A model generated the notes under the pieces. That model was not told the origin of the DNA and ran no database searches. It saw nothing but the letters and a program-made list of their open reading frames with translations. Both the position numbers and the translations under genes were made by a program. Positions 8,879 through 16,540 of a DNA stretch of 64,000 bases are shown piece by piece; position 1 is the stretch's first letter; every line of letters begins with the position of its first letter. The stretch comes from Candidatus Aegiribacteria sp. MLS_C. Lineage in GTDB: Bacteria > Fermentibacterota > Fermentibacteria > Fermentibacterales > JCC-6. Where the stretch lies: positions 1 through 64,000 of the forward strand of contig LQBI01000008.1 in NCBI GenBank assembly GCA_002030045.1, read 5' to 3'.

Positions 8879-9423
8879 TCCATCAGCTCCTGGCGACTTG
8901 TATGGTCCATGGCCGCTATCATTATCCTGGCACATGCTTCAGCGTCCGAGAGGGGATCATGGTGGGTCAGTCCGATATTCAGGTAACGGCATACGTCGGG
9001 CAGGGATGTCGGGTAGAGCCGCCATACTCTTCTTGCGAGCTTCATTGTACAGGAGAATGGAATATCTGGAACCTCCAGCCCTGAGGACTGCAGACAAGCT
9101 TGAAGGACCGTTCTGTCAAACCTTGCGTTATGGGCGACAAGCATGTCGGTCCCGTCCAGAAGATATTGAATCTCACCCCATACCTTACTGAAGCACGGTT
9201 CTCCGATCACATCCTCCCAGCTGATTCCATGGATGTCTGTATTCCGAAAGGAAGGGCGAGGGGGTCTAATCAACCTGACCACCCTTTCCCTTATTATGCC
9301 CTTATCAACCCTTACCAATCCTACGGCACATGCACTGTCCATTCCGTCGTCTGCTGTCTCGAAATCTATGGCGGTAAAACTGACCTGTGAGCCAAGTGTT
9401 TCGGGAAAGCGCATTCTATGCAT
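8875..9423 (-). CDS. Stand-alone DnaQ-like DEDDh 3'-5' exonuclease in the cas operon
   Basis: This 182-residue protein has all DEDDh motifs: D20 and E22 (AIDFETA), D103 in the HNARFD box, and H155 with D160 (HDPLSD). It is close to a bare exonuclease domain and much like the epsilon-type domain fused to Cas2 in some I-E systems. There it trims the 3' ends of prespacers. Here it is a free gene, first in the operon, and its stop overlaps the cas3 start. Prespacer trimming is the most likely role (inference). A captured housekeeping DnaQ paralogue is the alternative. Confidence 0.88.
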   Translation of the reverse strand: MHRMRFPETLGSQVSFTAIDFETADDGMDSACAVGLVRVDKGIIRERVVRLIRPPRPSFRNTDIHGISWEDVIGEPCFSKVWGEIQYLLDGTDMLVAHNARFDRTVLQACLQSSGLEVPDIPFSCTMKLARRVWRLYPTSLPDVCRYLNIGLTHHDPLSDAEACARIMIAAMDHTSRQELME

Positions 9424-9437
9424 TGCGAATTCCCGTC

Positions 9438-9466
9438 AGTCCACTGCATATGTTCATAATTGTCAA
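9438..9466 (-). promoter_or_regulatory. Possible promoter of the cas operon
   Basis: On the minus strand a perfect -35 TTGACA (9461-9466) stands 17 bases before TGGACT (9438-9443), a poor -10 with three of six matches. The predicted transcript would begin only about 8 bases before the ATG at 9423, or 17 before the in-frame ATG at 9414. The -10 match is weak, and a promoter further upstream in the AT-rich region is quite possible. Confidence 0.3.
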
Positions 9467-9836
9467 TGGTATGACCATTCCGTCACTACTATCCTGTCCT
9501 CTTCTCTCTTGCATATTCTACCCCGGTTTACCATACGGAGCAAGGCCTGTCATTATTAAAGCTCTGAATTGATGAATAGCATAGTTCTTGCCAAACGATG
9601 GTATTAATTTATCCACATTCAATAAACTATAATATGCAAGACTTCTCAGGATACCCACATCACATATTTCACATCTTCGTCAATTCCTGACAAGATAGTG
9701 GGTTTAACAAGCAATATGTCTTTAACACTATGCATTCTGAAAGGCAACTAGGATCTTGCATGTATGATCCGTAGAAGCATTGAAAACTCGAATCATATCC
9801 TTTATGGTTCATCGATTTGCATATGACAGACCGAAC
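9467..9836. other. AT-rich intergenic region, no gene seen
   Basis: This gap separates the divergent cas and ffh operons. It is markedly AT-rich, has no convincing ORF, and shows no tRNA-like or other RNA structure that I can recognise. It may mark the boundary of an acquired cas block. Confidence 0.5.
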
Positions 9837-9865
9837 TTGTGCTATTCCCTTCGATGGAGTATAGT
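9837..9865 (+). promoter_or_regulatory. Promoter of the ffh-rpsP-trmD operon
   Basis: A -10 TATAGT (9860-9865, five of six matches) lies 17 bases after TTGTGC (9837-9842, three of six). Transcription would begin near 9872, giving a leader of about 64 bases before the ffh start. The spacing and the strong -10 support it; the -35 is weak. Confidence 0.5.
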
Positions 9866-9875
9866 TGCATGCTCT

Positions 9876-9898
9876 GCGGACTGGAGGTCCGCCGGACC
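9876..9898 (+). other. Stem-loop at the 5' end of the ffh leader
   Basis: GCGGAC-TGGAG-GTCCGC (9876-9892) forms a perfect six-pair hairpin close to the predicted transcription start. The overlapping GGTCC-GCC-GGACC (9886-9898) offers a mutually exclusive second hairpin. It could stabilise the message or regulate it. No known leader family is recognised. Confidence 0.45.
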
Positions 9899-9935
9899 AT
9901 TTGAACCACAATGAGCAGGCTGTCTGGAGGAAGTT

Positions 9936-11255
9936 TTGTTCGATACCCTCACCGAGAAGCTCTCGGAGACTTTCAGGAAGATCACCGGCAGGGGGGTCCT
10001 CACCGAGTCCGACGTCAGGCAGGCCATGAGGCAGGTGCGGCGTGCCCTGCTGGAGGCCGACGTAAACTTCAGGGTGGCGAAGGACTTCATCGACAGGGTG
10101 ACGGAGAAGGCCGTTGGCGAAAGAGTGCTGAAGAGCATAGACCCCGGCAGCCAGGTCATAAAGATCGTGAACGACGGAATAGTGGACCTCCTGGGCACGG
10201 AACCGTCGCCCCCGGACCTATCGGGAACTCCGCCAATTGTATACCTCCTGGTGGGCCTGCAGGGATCCGGCAAGACCACCACCGCGGCCAGACTGGCCTG
10301 GTGGCTGCAGAAGAACCGGGGCAGGAGGGTGATGCTGGCCGCCTGCGACCTGCAGAGGCCGGCGGCTGTGGACCAGCTGGAGAAGGTGGCCCGGGACGCC
10401 GACGCAGGTTTCTACGCCTTGCGCGACACCACCGATCCGGTGGCAGTGCTGGGCGGGGCGCTGGATGAAGCGAAGCTCCGCGGCTACGACCTTGTGATAG
10501 CGGACACCGCCGGAAGGCTCCACGTTGATGATGCCCTCATGGAGGAGCTTGAAAGGGTCAGCGGGGCTGCGGACCCCAGGGAGACCCTCCTGGTGCTGGA
10601 CGGCCTTTCGGGCCAGGACGCTGTCACCGTTGCGGAGGAGTTCCAGAAGCGCATAGGGTTCACAGGTGCGGTGATAACCAAGATGGACGGCGATTCCAGG
10701 GGCGGCGCGGCACTCTCCTTCAGGGCTGTCACCGGTAAGCCCATAAGGTTCATAGGCACCGGTGAGAAGGTGGACGGCCTGGAGGCCATGGACCCCCGCA
10801 GGCTGGCCGGCAGGATACTGGGAATGGGAGACGTGGTGGGTCTCGTGGAGAGGGCCCAGGAGGCCTTTGACATGGACGAGGCCGTGAAGCTGGAGAAGAA
10901 GCTTGTCTCCAACACCTTCACACTTGACGACTTCGCCCGTGAGCTGGGCAGGATCAGGAAGCTGGGCTCCCTCAGCGACCTCCTGGGAATGCTGCCCAAA
11001 GGCATGAGACCCCAGGGGGTTGAGGTGGACGAGTCGCAGTTCACGAGGATGTCGGCTATAATAGGCTCCATGACCATGAGGGAGAAGCTGCACCCCGAGA
11101 TAATCAACGGCAGCAGGAGGAAGAGGATAGCGATGGGCAGCGGCACCAGCGTCAGCGACGTCAACAGGCTGCTGCGTGAGTTCGGAACGATGAAGAAGAT
11201 GATGAAGCGGGTTAAGGCCGGAAGGGGCACGGGGCTCCAGGGTCTGTTCCGCTGA
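9936..11255 (+). CDS. ffh: Signal recognition particle GTPase Ffh
   Basis: This 439-residue protein binds signal sequences on nascent chains and, with 4.5S RNA and FtsY, delivers ribosomes to the membrane. An N-terminal helical bundle is followed by the G domain: GLQGSGKTTTA (P-loop), DTAGR, and TKMDGDSRGGAAL. The methionine-rich M domain follows from about residue 300. It starts at TTG behind GGAGGA. It heads the operon ffh-rpsP-khpA-rimM-trmD-rplS, a very common bacterial arrangement. Confidence 0.97.
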   Translation: MFDTLTEKLSETFRKITGRGVLTESDVRQAMRQVRRALLEADVNFRVAKDFIDRVTEKAVGERVLKSIDPGSQVIKIVNDGIVDLLGTEPSPPDLSGTPPIVYLLVGLQGSGKTTTAARLAWWLQKNRGRRVMLAACDLQRPAAVDQLEKVARDADAGFYALRDTTDPVAVLGGALDEAKLRGYDLVIADTAGRLHVDDALMEELERVSGAADPRETLLVLDGLSGQDAVTVAEEFQKRIGFTGAVITKMDGDSRGGAALSFRAVTGKPIRFIGTGEKVDGLEAMDPRRLAGRILGMGDVVGLVERAQEAFDMDEAVKLEKKLVSNTFTLDDFARELGRIRKLGSLSDLLGMLPKGMRPQGVEVDESQFTRMSAIIGSMTMREKLHPEIINGSRRKRIAMGSGTSVSDVNRLLREFGTMKKMMKRVKAGRGTGLQGLFR

Positions 11256-11292
11256 TACGGAACGCATGTTCCGCCGATACCGGAGGTGAAGC

Positions 11293-11613
11293 TTGGTAGT
11301 TATCCGTCTCAAGAGAATGGGAAGCAAGGGTGAGCCCTCTTTCCGCATAGTGGCCGCTGACAGGAGGAAGGCCCCAACCGGCAGGTTCCTCGAGAGCTTC
11401 GGCTATTACGATCCCCTTCGCAAGCCCATGGAGATAAAGGTGGACGAAGAGAGGGTCTTTCACTGGCTTGACAGAGGGGCTCAGGTTACAGATACAGTAA
11501 AGAACATCCTCAAGAAAACCGGAACCTGGGAGAAGTGGCACCAGCTCTCTTCCGGGAAGGCGGAGGTCAAGCCGGAAGTGGTCTTCCTGAAGGGGGAGAG
11601 CAGGACTTCCTGA
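11293..11613 (+). CDS. rpsP: 30S ribosomal protein S16
   Basis: This 106-residue small-subunit protein shows the family beginning VVIRLKRMGSKGEPSFRIV and the SFGYYDPL segment. The start is TTG, preceded by GGAGGTG. The C-terminal 25 residues beyond the core domain are an unconserved extension, as in many S16 proteins. It follows ffh by 37 bases. Confidence 0.97.
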   Translation: MVVIRLKRMGSKGEPSFRIVAADRRKAPTGRFLESFGYYDPLRKPMEIKVDEERVFHWLDRGAQVTDTVKNILKKTGTWEKWHQLSSGKAEVKPEVVFLKGESRTS

Positions 11614-11666
11614 AGGCTCATTGGTGCATAAGCAGGCTGAACTAGCATCTAAACTGGAGGGTCCTC

Positions 11667-11897
11667 ATGAAAGAGCTTGTTGAACTGATGGCCAAGACTC
11701 TCGTAGCAGATCCCGATACCGTCTCGGTGTCCGAGACGATCGAGGAGGATGTTACAGTATACGAACTCAGGGTGGCTGAAAGCGACCTCGGAAGGGTCAT
11801 CGGCCGTGAAGGTAAGATTGCCAAAGCCATGCGGCTGATCGTGAGATCGGCTGCCGCCCGCATGGACCAGAAGGCCACTGTCAGGATTATTGACTGA
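11667..11897 (+). CDS. khpA: KhpA, KH-domain RNA-binding protein
   Basis: This single type II KH domain of 76 residues has the RNA-binding loop as GREGK in VIGREGKIAKAMR. KhpA proteins bind RNA broadly, often with KhpB. The position between rpsP and rimM is the standard one. The ATG follows GGAGGG. The gene overlaps the rimM start by 8 bases. Confidence 0.93.
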   Translation: MKELVELMAKTLVADPDTVSVSETIEEDVTVYELRVAESDLGRVIGREGKIAKAMRLIVRSAAARMDQKATVRIID

Positions 11898-12417
11898 TCA
11901 GGCGGTAACGGGGTCCGGGGACCTTGTGCTCCTCGGACGTGCAGAGAAGCCGCACGGGCTCAAGGGGTCTGTCAGTGTCCGGATGTTCGTCGGGCACGGA
12001 AGAGTTGGATTCCGTGAAGGCACGTCCCTGGTCCTCGACGGGATCGGGACGGTCACTGTAGTCAGGTGCACCGAGCGCGGGGATTCCAGGTACAGCCTGA
12101 CCTTCAGGGAGGTACGAAGCCGCCAGGAGGCGGAGGAGCACAGGAACGCGTCCCTGTTCATCTCCAGGGCATCGATGGGGGAACTGGATTTCATACCCCT
12201 GTACGGATTCCCTGGAATGACCCTGGAATCCAGGGGCTCGGTGATGAAGGTGCTTGATGCCGAACCCTCGGGGGCCAACCCCATGCTCCTGGTGGAGCAC
12301 GGGGAAAAGGTGTTCCATGTACCCGTCATCCTCGTGATGGAGACCGGCAGGGTTGACTGGGACGGCATGAGGATCGAAGTTGAACTGCCGGAGGGCCTGG
12401 AGGACCTCCCGCTCTAG
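11890..12417 (+). CDS. rimM: Ribosome maturation factor RimM
   Basis: This 175-residue protein helps assemble the 30S head by binding S19. The N-terminal motif LLGRAEKPHGLKGSV is the family signature, and a PRC-barrel-like C-terminal domain follows from about residue 95 (ELDFIPLYGFPG). I use TTG 11890, overlapping khpA; an internal GTG about 12 codons later, just before LLGRAEKPHG, is an alternative start. Confidence 0.93.
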   Translation: MTDQAVTGSGDLVLLGRAEKPHGLKGSVSVRMFVGHGRVGFREGTSLVLDGIGTVTVVRCTERGDSRYSLTFREVRSRQEAEEHRNASLFISRASMGELDFIPLYGFPGMTLESRGSVMKVLDAEPSGANPMLLVEHGEKVFHVPVILVMETGRVDWDGMRIEVELPEGLEDLPL

Positions 12418-12431
12418 ACTGGAGCCCTGAA

Positions 12432-13184
12432 TTGCGCGTTGCCGTAGCCACTCTGTTCCCCGACCTGTTCGAGCCATTCCTCCAGCACGGTGTGGTAGGA
12501 CGGGCGGTGGAGAGCGGCCTGGCGGACATCACTCTCCTGGACATCCGGGAGAGGGCGGTGGACGTCAGGGGTTCCGTGGACGACTACCAGTTCGGGGGCG
12601 GAGCCGGAATGCTGCTCAGGCCCGAACCCCTTTTCGAGACGCTGGAGAGGGTTCAATGGAGGAGCGGGGCAAGGGTGGTATATTTGACCCCCCGGGGAAG
12701 GAGACTGGACCACAACCTTGCCAGGGAGCTGGCCTCCCACGGGAGCCTGGTGCTCTTCTGCGGGAGGTACGGGGGAATAGACAGCCGCTTCCGCGATGAG
12801 GCTGTCACCGACGAGATATGCATCGGCGATGCCGTGGTGTCCGGAGGGGAGGTGCCGGCCATGTTCCTCATGGAGGCGGTGCTTAGGTGGGTGCCCGGAG
12901 TCCTGGGCAGAATGGAGTCCGCCGGTTCGGACAGTTTCGCGACGGGTCTGCTGGATTATCCCAGGTACACCAGGCCCGCCGAGTACAGGGGAATGAAGGT
13001 GCCGGAGGTGGTCCTTTCCGGCAACCATGCGGAGATAGAGGACTGGAGATTCGAGAGGGCGCTGGAGAACACCAGGAGGTATCGTCCGGAACTGCTGGAA
13101 GGCAGTACCCTCGAAGACCTGAGAGAAAGGTTCTCCCGCTCGATGAGGGCGGCTGAACGGCAGAAGGAGCAGAACGATGGATGA
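12432..13184 (+). CDS. trmD: tRNA (guanine37-N1)-methyltransferase TrmD
   Basis: This 250-residue enzyme methylates G37 next to the anticodon using S-adenosylmethionine and so prevents frameshifting. The trefoil-knot family marks are clear: [21 protein letters not shown], the CGRYGGID loop and [13 protein letters not shown]. The start is TTG with GGAG eight bases upstream. It overlaps rplS by 8 bases. Confidence 0.97.
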   Translation: MRVAVATLFPDLFEPFLQHGVVGRAVESGLADITLLDIRERAVDVRGSVDDYQFGGGAGMLLRPEPLFETLERVQWRSGARVVYLTPRGRRLDHNLARELASHGSLVLFCGRYGGIDSRFRDEAVTDEICIGDAVVSGGEVPAMFLMEAVLRWVPGVLGRMESAGSDSFATGLLDYPRYTRPAEYRGMKVPEVVLSGNHAEIEDWRFERALENTRRYRPELLEGSTLEDLRERFSRSMRAAERQKEQNDG

Positions 13185-13539
13185 CATCATGAGAAGCGTC
13201 GAGAGCGCGCAGATGAGGGACGACCACCCGGATTTCAGGGCCGGTGACACCATCCGTGTCCACTTCCTGGTCAGGGAGGGCGACAAGGTGAGGACGCAGG
13301 TGTACCAGGGAATGGTGATATCCCGTAGAGGCAGCGGCATTTCCGAGACCATCACGGTGAGGAAGATGTCCGGCGGCGTCAGCGTGGAGAGGGTGTTTCC
13401 CATCCACACCCCTCTCATCGAGAAGATAGAGGTAACCAGGGCCGGCAAGGTCCGCAGGTCGAAGCTCTTCTACCTCAGGGAGAAGAGGGGCAAGGCCGCA
13501 AGGGTCAAGGAGAAGAAGACCTACGGCCAGGGGAACTGA
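13177..13539 (+). CDS. rplS: 50S ribosomal protein L19
   Basis: This 120-residue protein sits at the subunit interface. Typical segments are [19 protein letters not shown]-like [10 protein letters not shown] and [10 protein letters not shown]. The ATG lies behind GGAG and overlaps the trmD end. The stop codon shares bases with the proposed rnhB start. Confidence 0.97.
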   Translation: MDDIMRSVESAQMRDDHPDFRAGDTIRVHFLVREGDKVRTQVYQGMVISRRGSGISETITVRKMSGGVSVERVFPIHTPLIEKIEVTRAGKVRRSKLFYLREKRGKAARVKEKKTYGQGN

Positions 13540-14171
13540 GAACCACGGGATCCAGGCTCTTCCTCTTCGACTGCGATTACAGGCGCAGGTTCGCGTCGGT
13601 ATCCGGTATCGACGAGGCCGGCAGGGGACCTCTTGCGGGTCCGCTGGTGGCAGCGGCGGTGTGCTTTCCCCCCGATGCTGACCCTGACGGAATAAACGAC
13701 AGCAAGGTCCTGTCGCCGGAGGCAAGGGAAAAGGCCTACGGGCTCATCGTTCGGAACGCCCTTGGATTCTCCGTCGGCATAGTCGAGCCGGAGGAGTTGG
13801 ATTCCGCAGGCATGTCCGAAGCGGTGAGGCTCTCCTTCACGCGGGCGGCGTCCTCCCTGGGTGTACACACCGACCTATTCATCATCGACGGACTTCCGGT
13901 GAGGGGTTTCCAATTCGAAGCGGATTTCGTGGTCAGGGGCGACTCCAGGAGCCTGTGCGTGGCGGCGGCGGGCATAGTCGCCAAGGTCACCAGGGACAGG
14001 CTGATGATCGAGGCCGATTCCGCATACCCGGGATACGGTTTCGGAAAGCACAAGGGATACTGCACCAGGGAGCACCTGCAGGCCCTGTCCACCCTGGGGC
14101 CCTGCCCCATACACAGGCGCTCTTTTTCACCCCTCCGGAAGAACCGCCAGCTGAGGCTCCCTTTTGAGTGA
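13536..14171 (+). CDS. rnhB: Ribonuclease HII, probably from a CTG start
   Basis: RNase HII nicks RNA in RNA-DNA hybrids, including single ribonucleotides. The signature [11 protein letters not shown], with the first catalytic Asp and Glu, is encoded at about 13608-13640. That is upstream of the first in-frame ATG (13647), so the ATG-started reading would be inactive. Between the rplS stop and the signature there is no in-frame ATG, GTG or TTG. CTG at 13536, overlapping the rplS TGA, gives a 211-residue protein of normal length. Later landmarks are [14 protein letters not shown] and [12 protein letters not shown]. The start remains uncertain. Confidence 0.88.
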   Translation: MRTTGSRLFLFDCDYRRRFASVSGIDEAGRGPLAGPLVAAAVCFPPDADPDGINDSKVLSPEAREKAYGLIVRNALGFSVGIVEPEELDSAGMSEAVRLSFTRAASSLGVHTDLFIIDGLPVRGFQFEADFVVRGDSRSLCVAAAGIVAKVTRDRLMIEADSAYPGYGFGKHKGYCTREHLQALSTLGPCPIHRRSFSPLRKNRQLRLPFE

Positions 14172-14523
14172 CCTCTCCGCCGAGGCTGAGTCCTTCGTGT
14201 GCGGATGGCTGGAGGAACGGGGATGGTCCGTGCTCTGCCGCAACTTCAGGACCCGAAGGGCCGAGATCGACCTGATAGCGGCAAGGGAGGACATCACCGC
14301 CTTCGTGGAGGTCAAGTTCGCGGGTGACGGTTCGAGAACCATAGCGCTGGAGAAGATCGACTCGGTGAAGCAGTCCAGGATAGTCCGCGGCGCCCTGGCA
14401 TACCTGTCCGCCAACCCCGCTTCCGGCCAGGTCCGGTTCGACGTCGCTGTGGTAAGGGGCTCTTCCGGGGACATGCGGATGGGCGAGTATATCGAGGATG
14501 CCTTCCGTCCGGGAATTGACTGA
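14164..14523 (+). CDS. yraN: YraN family (UPF0102) nuclease-fold protein
   Basis: This 119-residue protein is of the UPF0102 family, which has an archaeal Holliday-junction-resolvase-like fold and no settled function. The core motif is visible as RAEIDLIA, then TAFVEVKF, with the likely metal-binding D and E-x-K residues. It starts at TTG, overlapping rnhB by 8 bases, the usual rplS-rnhB-yraN context. Confidence 0.92.
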   Translation: MSDLSAEAESFVCGWLEERGWSVLCRNFRTRRAEIDLIAAREDITAFVEVKFAGDGSRTIALEKIDSVKQSRIVRGALAYLSANPASGQVRFDVAVVRGSSGDMRMGEYIEDAFRPGID

Positions 14524-14603
14524 AGGATACTCTATCCTTATCGGGCTTCCCGGCCCGGCGGGGTGCAGCTATCTTACTCCCGGACCGCTGACGGGAGGTC
14601 ACT

Positions 14604-14636
14604 ATGAACCCATCGCTGGACGGCGCCGGAGGGTGA
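14604..14636 (+). CDS. Ten-codon leader ORF coupled to the next gene
   Basis: An ATG at 14604, preceded at good spacing by GGGAGG, opens a 10-residue ORF (MNPSLDGAGG). Its TGA overlaps the ATG of the downstream membrane-protein gene as TGATG. The last codons (GGA GGG) also form the ribosome binding site of the downstream gene. This layout suits translational coupling. No attenuation-type run of one amino acid is present, and chance cannot be excluded. Confidence 0.35.
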   Translation: MNPSLDGAGG

Positions 14637-16168
14637 TGTTCCCGACGGCGGGCATCAGGAGAAACCTCTGGACGATCATCGTCCTGGTCCCTTTCGCAGC
14701 AGCGGCACTGGCGGTGCTGCTGAACGGAGTCCCACAGCTCTACAGGTCCGGGGACGGCGCGCTGCTCGAACTGGGCACCAGGACCACCGCCAGGCTGCAG
14801 ACCATGACCGGTCCCTACTCCAGGTTCGGGTTCCACCATCCGGGCCCGGCCTACTTCTTCGCCAGGATACCCCTCTACTACCTCTTCGGCCGGTCCGCCT
14901 CAGCCGACTACCTCACCACCTGCCTCATCTGCTTCCTGTGCATCGCCGCCTCGGCGCGGATCATGGCCGGATTCTCGGGGAACTCCGGCGCAGCGGTGTT
15001 CTCCATGCTGGTCGCGGTCTGCATGCTGGCCCTCGGGCCCCCGATCTGGCTCAGCGACTGGAATCCCTTCGTGATACTCTTCCCCGTGGTCCTGACCTTC
15101 CTGGCCCTTGCCGCTGCGGCGGCGGGGAGCGCCGCCGGGCTGACCGTCGGGGCAGTGGCCGGTTCCTTCGCGGTGCAGACCCACATGGGTACCTTCCCGG
15201 CGGTGGCCTCCGCCTTCGTTTTCGCTCTGGCGGTCATCCTCATGGACTTGCGTCGAATAGACGACGAAGATCGTCCCGGTGCATTCCGGATCCTTCTGCG
15301 AAGGTCGATCCTCCCGGCCGGTATCGCTCTCCTGGTTATGTGGCTCCCGGTAGCCCTCTCATGGCTGACGCCGGGAGGCGGAAGCAATCCCGGCCGCATC
15401 CTGGCCTTCATGAGGAGCGGTCCGCCTGCCGCGGGGCCCGCGGGGGCGCTTCCGGTCTGGGTCAGCGCCGTAACGAACATCGAGGGTTACTTCCTTCCGT
15501 CCCGCATGCTCAGGCTCCGGGGGCTCCTCACGGGGGTACACGCAGTGATCGTGGCAGCAAGGCTGGTCCTGCTGGCCCTCTGCGCAAGGGCTACCTCGGG
15601 CCGCCCGCTGATGAGGTTCCAGGGAATGCTCTGCCGCATGGCCCTGCTCCTGCATCCCGTCACCTTCCTGTCCGTCATGATGGTCCGGGGCGAGCCCCAT
15701 TCCTACCTGTTCATATGGTTCGCATCCATGACCCTGGTCTCCTGGACCGGAATCGTCCTTACCGCGGTTTCCCTGGCCGGCCTGCGCTGGAGGCCCGCCA
15801 TTCGAAGGTGGGCATTACCGGCCGCCCTTGTCCTGCTGGTGCTGCTCTCCACCATGAACACCCTCGCCGTCCGGAGGGAAGGGGGTATGGCCGACGGTGA
15901 CCTGCTGGAGTACGACGACCCCGCCGTGCTGCGGATGACCGAGGCGGTCTCCGGCTCCCTTCAGGGATACCGGGACGTGCTGCTGGCAGTCACTCCCGCC
16001 GTGCACGAACTCTGGCCGAAAATGGCTGGGCTGCTGAACGCACTGGACAGGGAGGGCTTCGACGTGAGTCCCGGGGAGGGGTACGGGTTCATGACCGGCC
16101 TTCCTCCGTACCTGGTCTCCCGTACACTGGTGGTAACCGAGCCGGACCATGTTGACTGGGCAGACTGA
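14636..16168 (+). CDS. Polytopic membrane protein, GT-C glycosyltransferase-like
   Basis: This 510-residue protein has roughly ten hydrophobic segments. The motif SRFGFHHPGPAYFF after the first segment resembles the first periplasmic loop of polytopic sugar transferases (GT-C fold) that use lipid-linked donors. That assignment is inference. The ATG at 14636 sits behind GGAGGG and begins just before the first membrane segment; an in-frame ATG at 14498 would run through yraN. The C-terminal 100 residues look periplasmic. An inverted-repeat element begins 5 bases after the stop. Confidence 0.7.
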   Translation: MFPTAGIRRNLWTIIVLVPFAAAALAVLLNGVPQLYRSGDGALLELGTRTTARLQTMTGPYSRFGFHHPGPAYFFARIPLYYLFGRSASADYLTTCLICFLCIAASARIMAGFSGNSGAAVFSMLVAVCMLALGPPIWLSDWNPFVILFPVVLTFLALAAAAAGSAAGLTVGAVAGSFAVQTHMGTFPAVASAFVFALAVILMDLRRIDDEDRPGAFRILLRRSILPAGIALLVMWLPVALSWLTPGGGSNPGRILAFMRSGPPAAGPAGALPVWVSAVTNIEGYFLPSRMLRLRGLLTGVHAVIVAARLVLLALCARATSGRPLMRFQGMLCRMALLLHPVTFLSVMMVRGEPHSYLFIWFASMTLVSWTGIVLTAVSLAGLRWRPAIRRWALPAALVLLVLLSTMNTLAVRREGGMADGDLLEYDDPAVLRMTEAVSGSLQGYRDVLLAVTPAVHELWPKMAGLLNALDREGFDVSPGEGYGFMTGLPPYLVSRTLVVTEPDHVDWAD

Positions 16169-16172
16169 AACA

Positions 16173-16420
16173 CGGGGTCGTACGTTACTTCGGGTCACTT
16201 ACATACTACATTTACCGAAATATAACGAACAGAAGATTTAAAGTACCTTAATAAAAACTCCTTAGTATTCTATAATTGTATATTTATCTATATTTATCAA
16301 TATTTTTAAATGATAGTTATATATATGGTTATTTAGTTTGGATTATTAATTATTAGGCGGAAACGATTTCATATGCGATATCGTTCTTCTATAAGTGACC
16401 CGAAGTAACGTACGACCCCG
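16173..16420. mobile_element. MITE-like element with 29-bp perfect terminal inverted repeats
   Basis: Positions 16173-16201 and 16392-16420 are perfect inverted complements of 29 bases, each beginning CGGGGTCGTACG at its outer end. The 190 bases between them are extremely AT-rich with runs of T and A, unlike the flanks, and encode nothing. This is the form of a miniature inverted-repeat transposable element moved in trans. No clear target-site duplication is visible. Just outside, CGACCCCGGCAGC occurs twice in tandem (16413-16425 and 16427-16439), the first copy overlapping the right end. Confidence 0.75.
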
Positions 16421-16451
16421 GCAGCCCGACCCCGGCAGCTTCTGGATCTCA

Positions 16452-16481
16452 TTGACGTGGTGAAAGCAGGCCCCTTATCGT
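16452..16481 (+). promoter_or_regulatory. Promoter of the C25 peptidase gene
   Basis: TTGACG (16452-16457, five of six) and TATCGT (16476-16481, four of six) are 18 bases apart. They are about 60 bases before the peptidase start and just downstream of the inverted-repeat element. The insertion therefore separates this gene from the upstream operon. Confidence 0.5.
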
Positions 16482-16540
16482 ATTGTTGATGACCGAATAC
16501 CGACGGAGTACCGTTTAAATCCCACCGAAGAGGAAGACCG

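Noticed and set aside
9669-9911. 80-residue minus-strand ORF in the gap upstream of ffh
   Set aside because: It has no ribosome site, no recognisable motif, runs into the ffh leader hairpin and looks like chance in AT-rich DNA.
9870-9935. 4.5S SRP RNA next to ffh
   Set aside because: The hairpins lack the conserved GGAA-type apical loop and the asymmetric internal loop of SRP RNA, and the stretch is too short.
10218-11348. 376-residue ORF antisense to ffh
   Set aside because: It is a shadow of a GC-rich gene; the plus strand clearly encodes Ffh.
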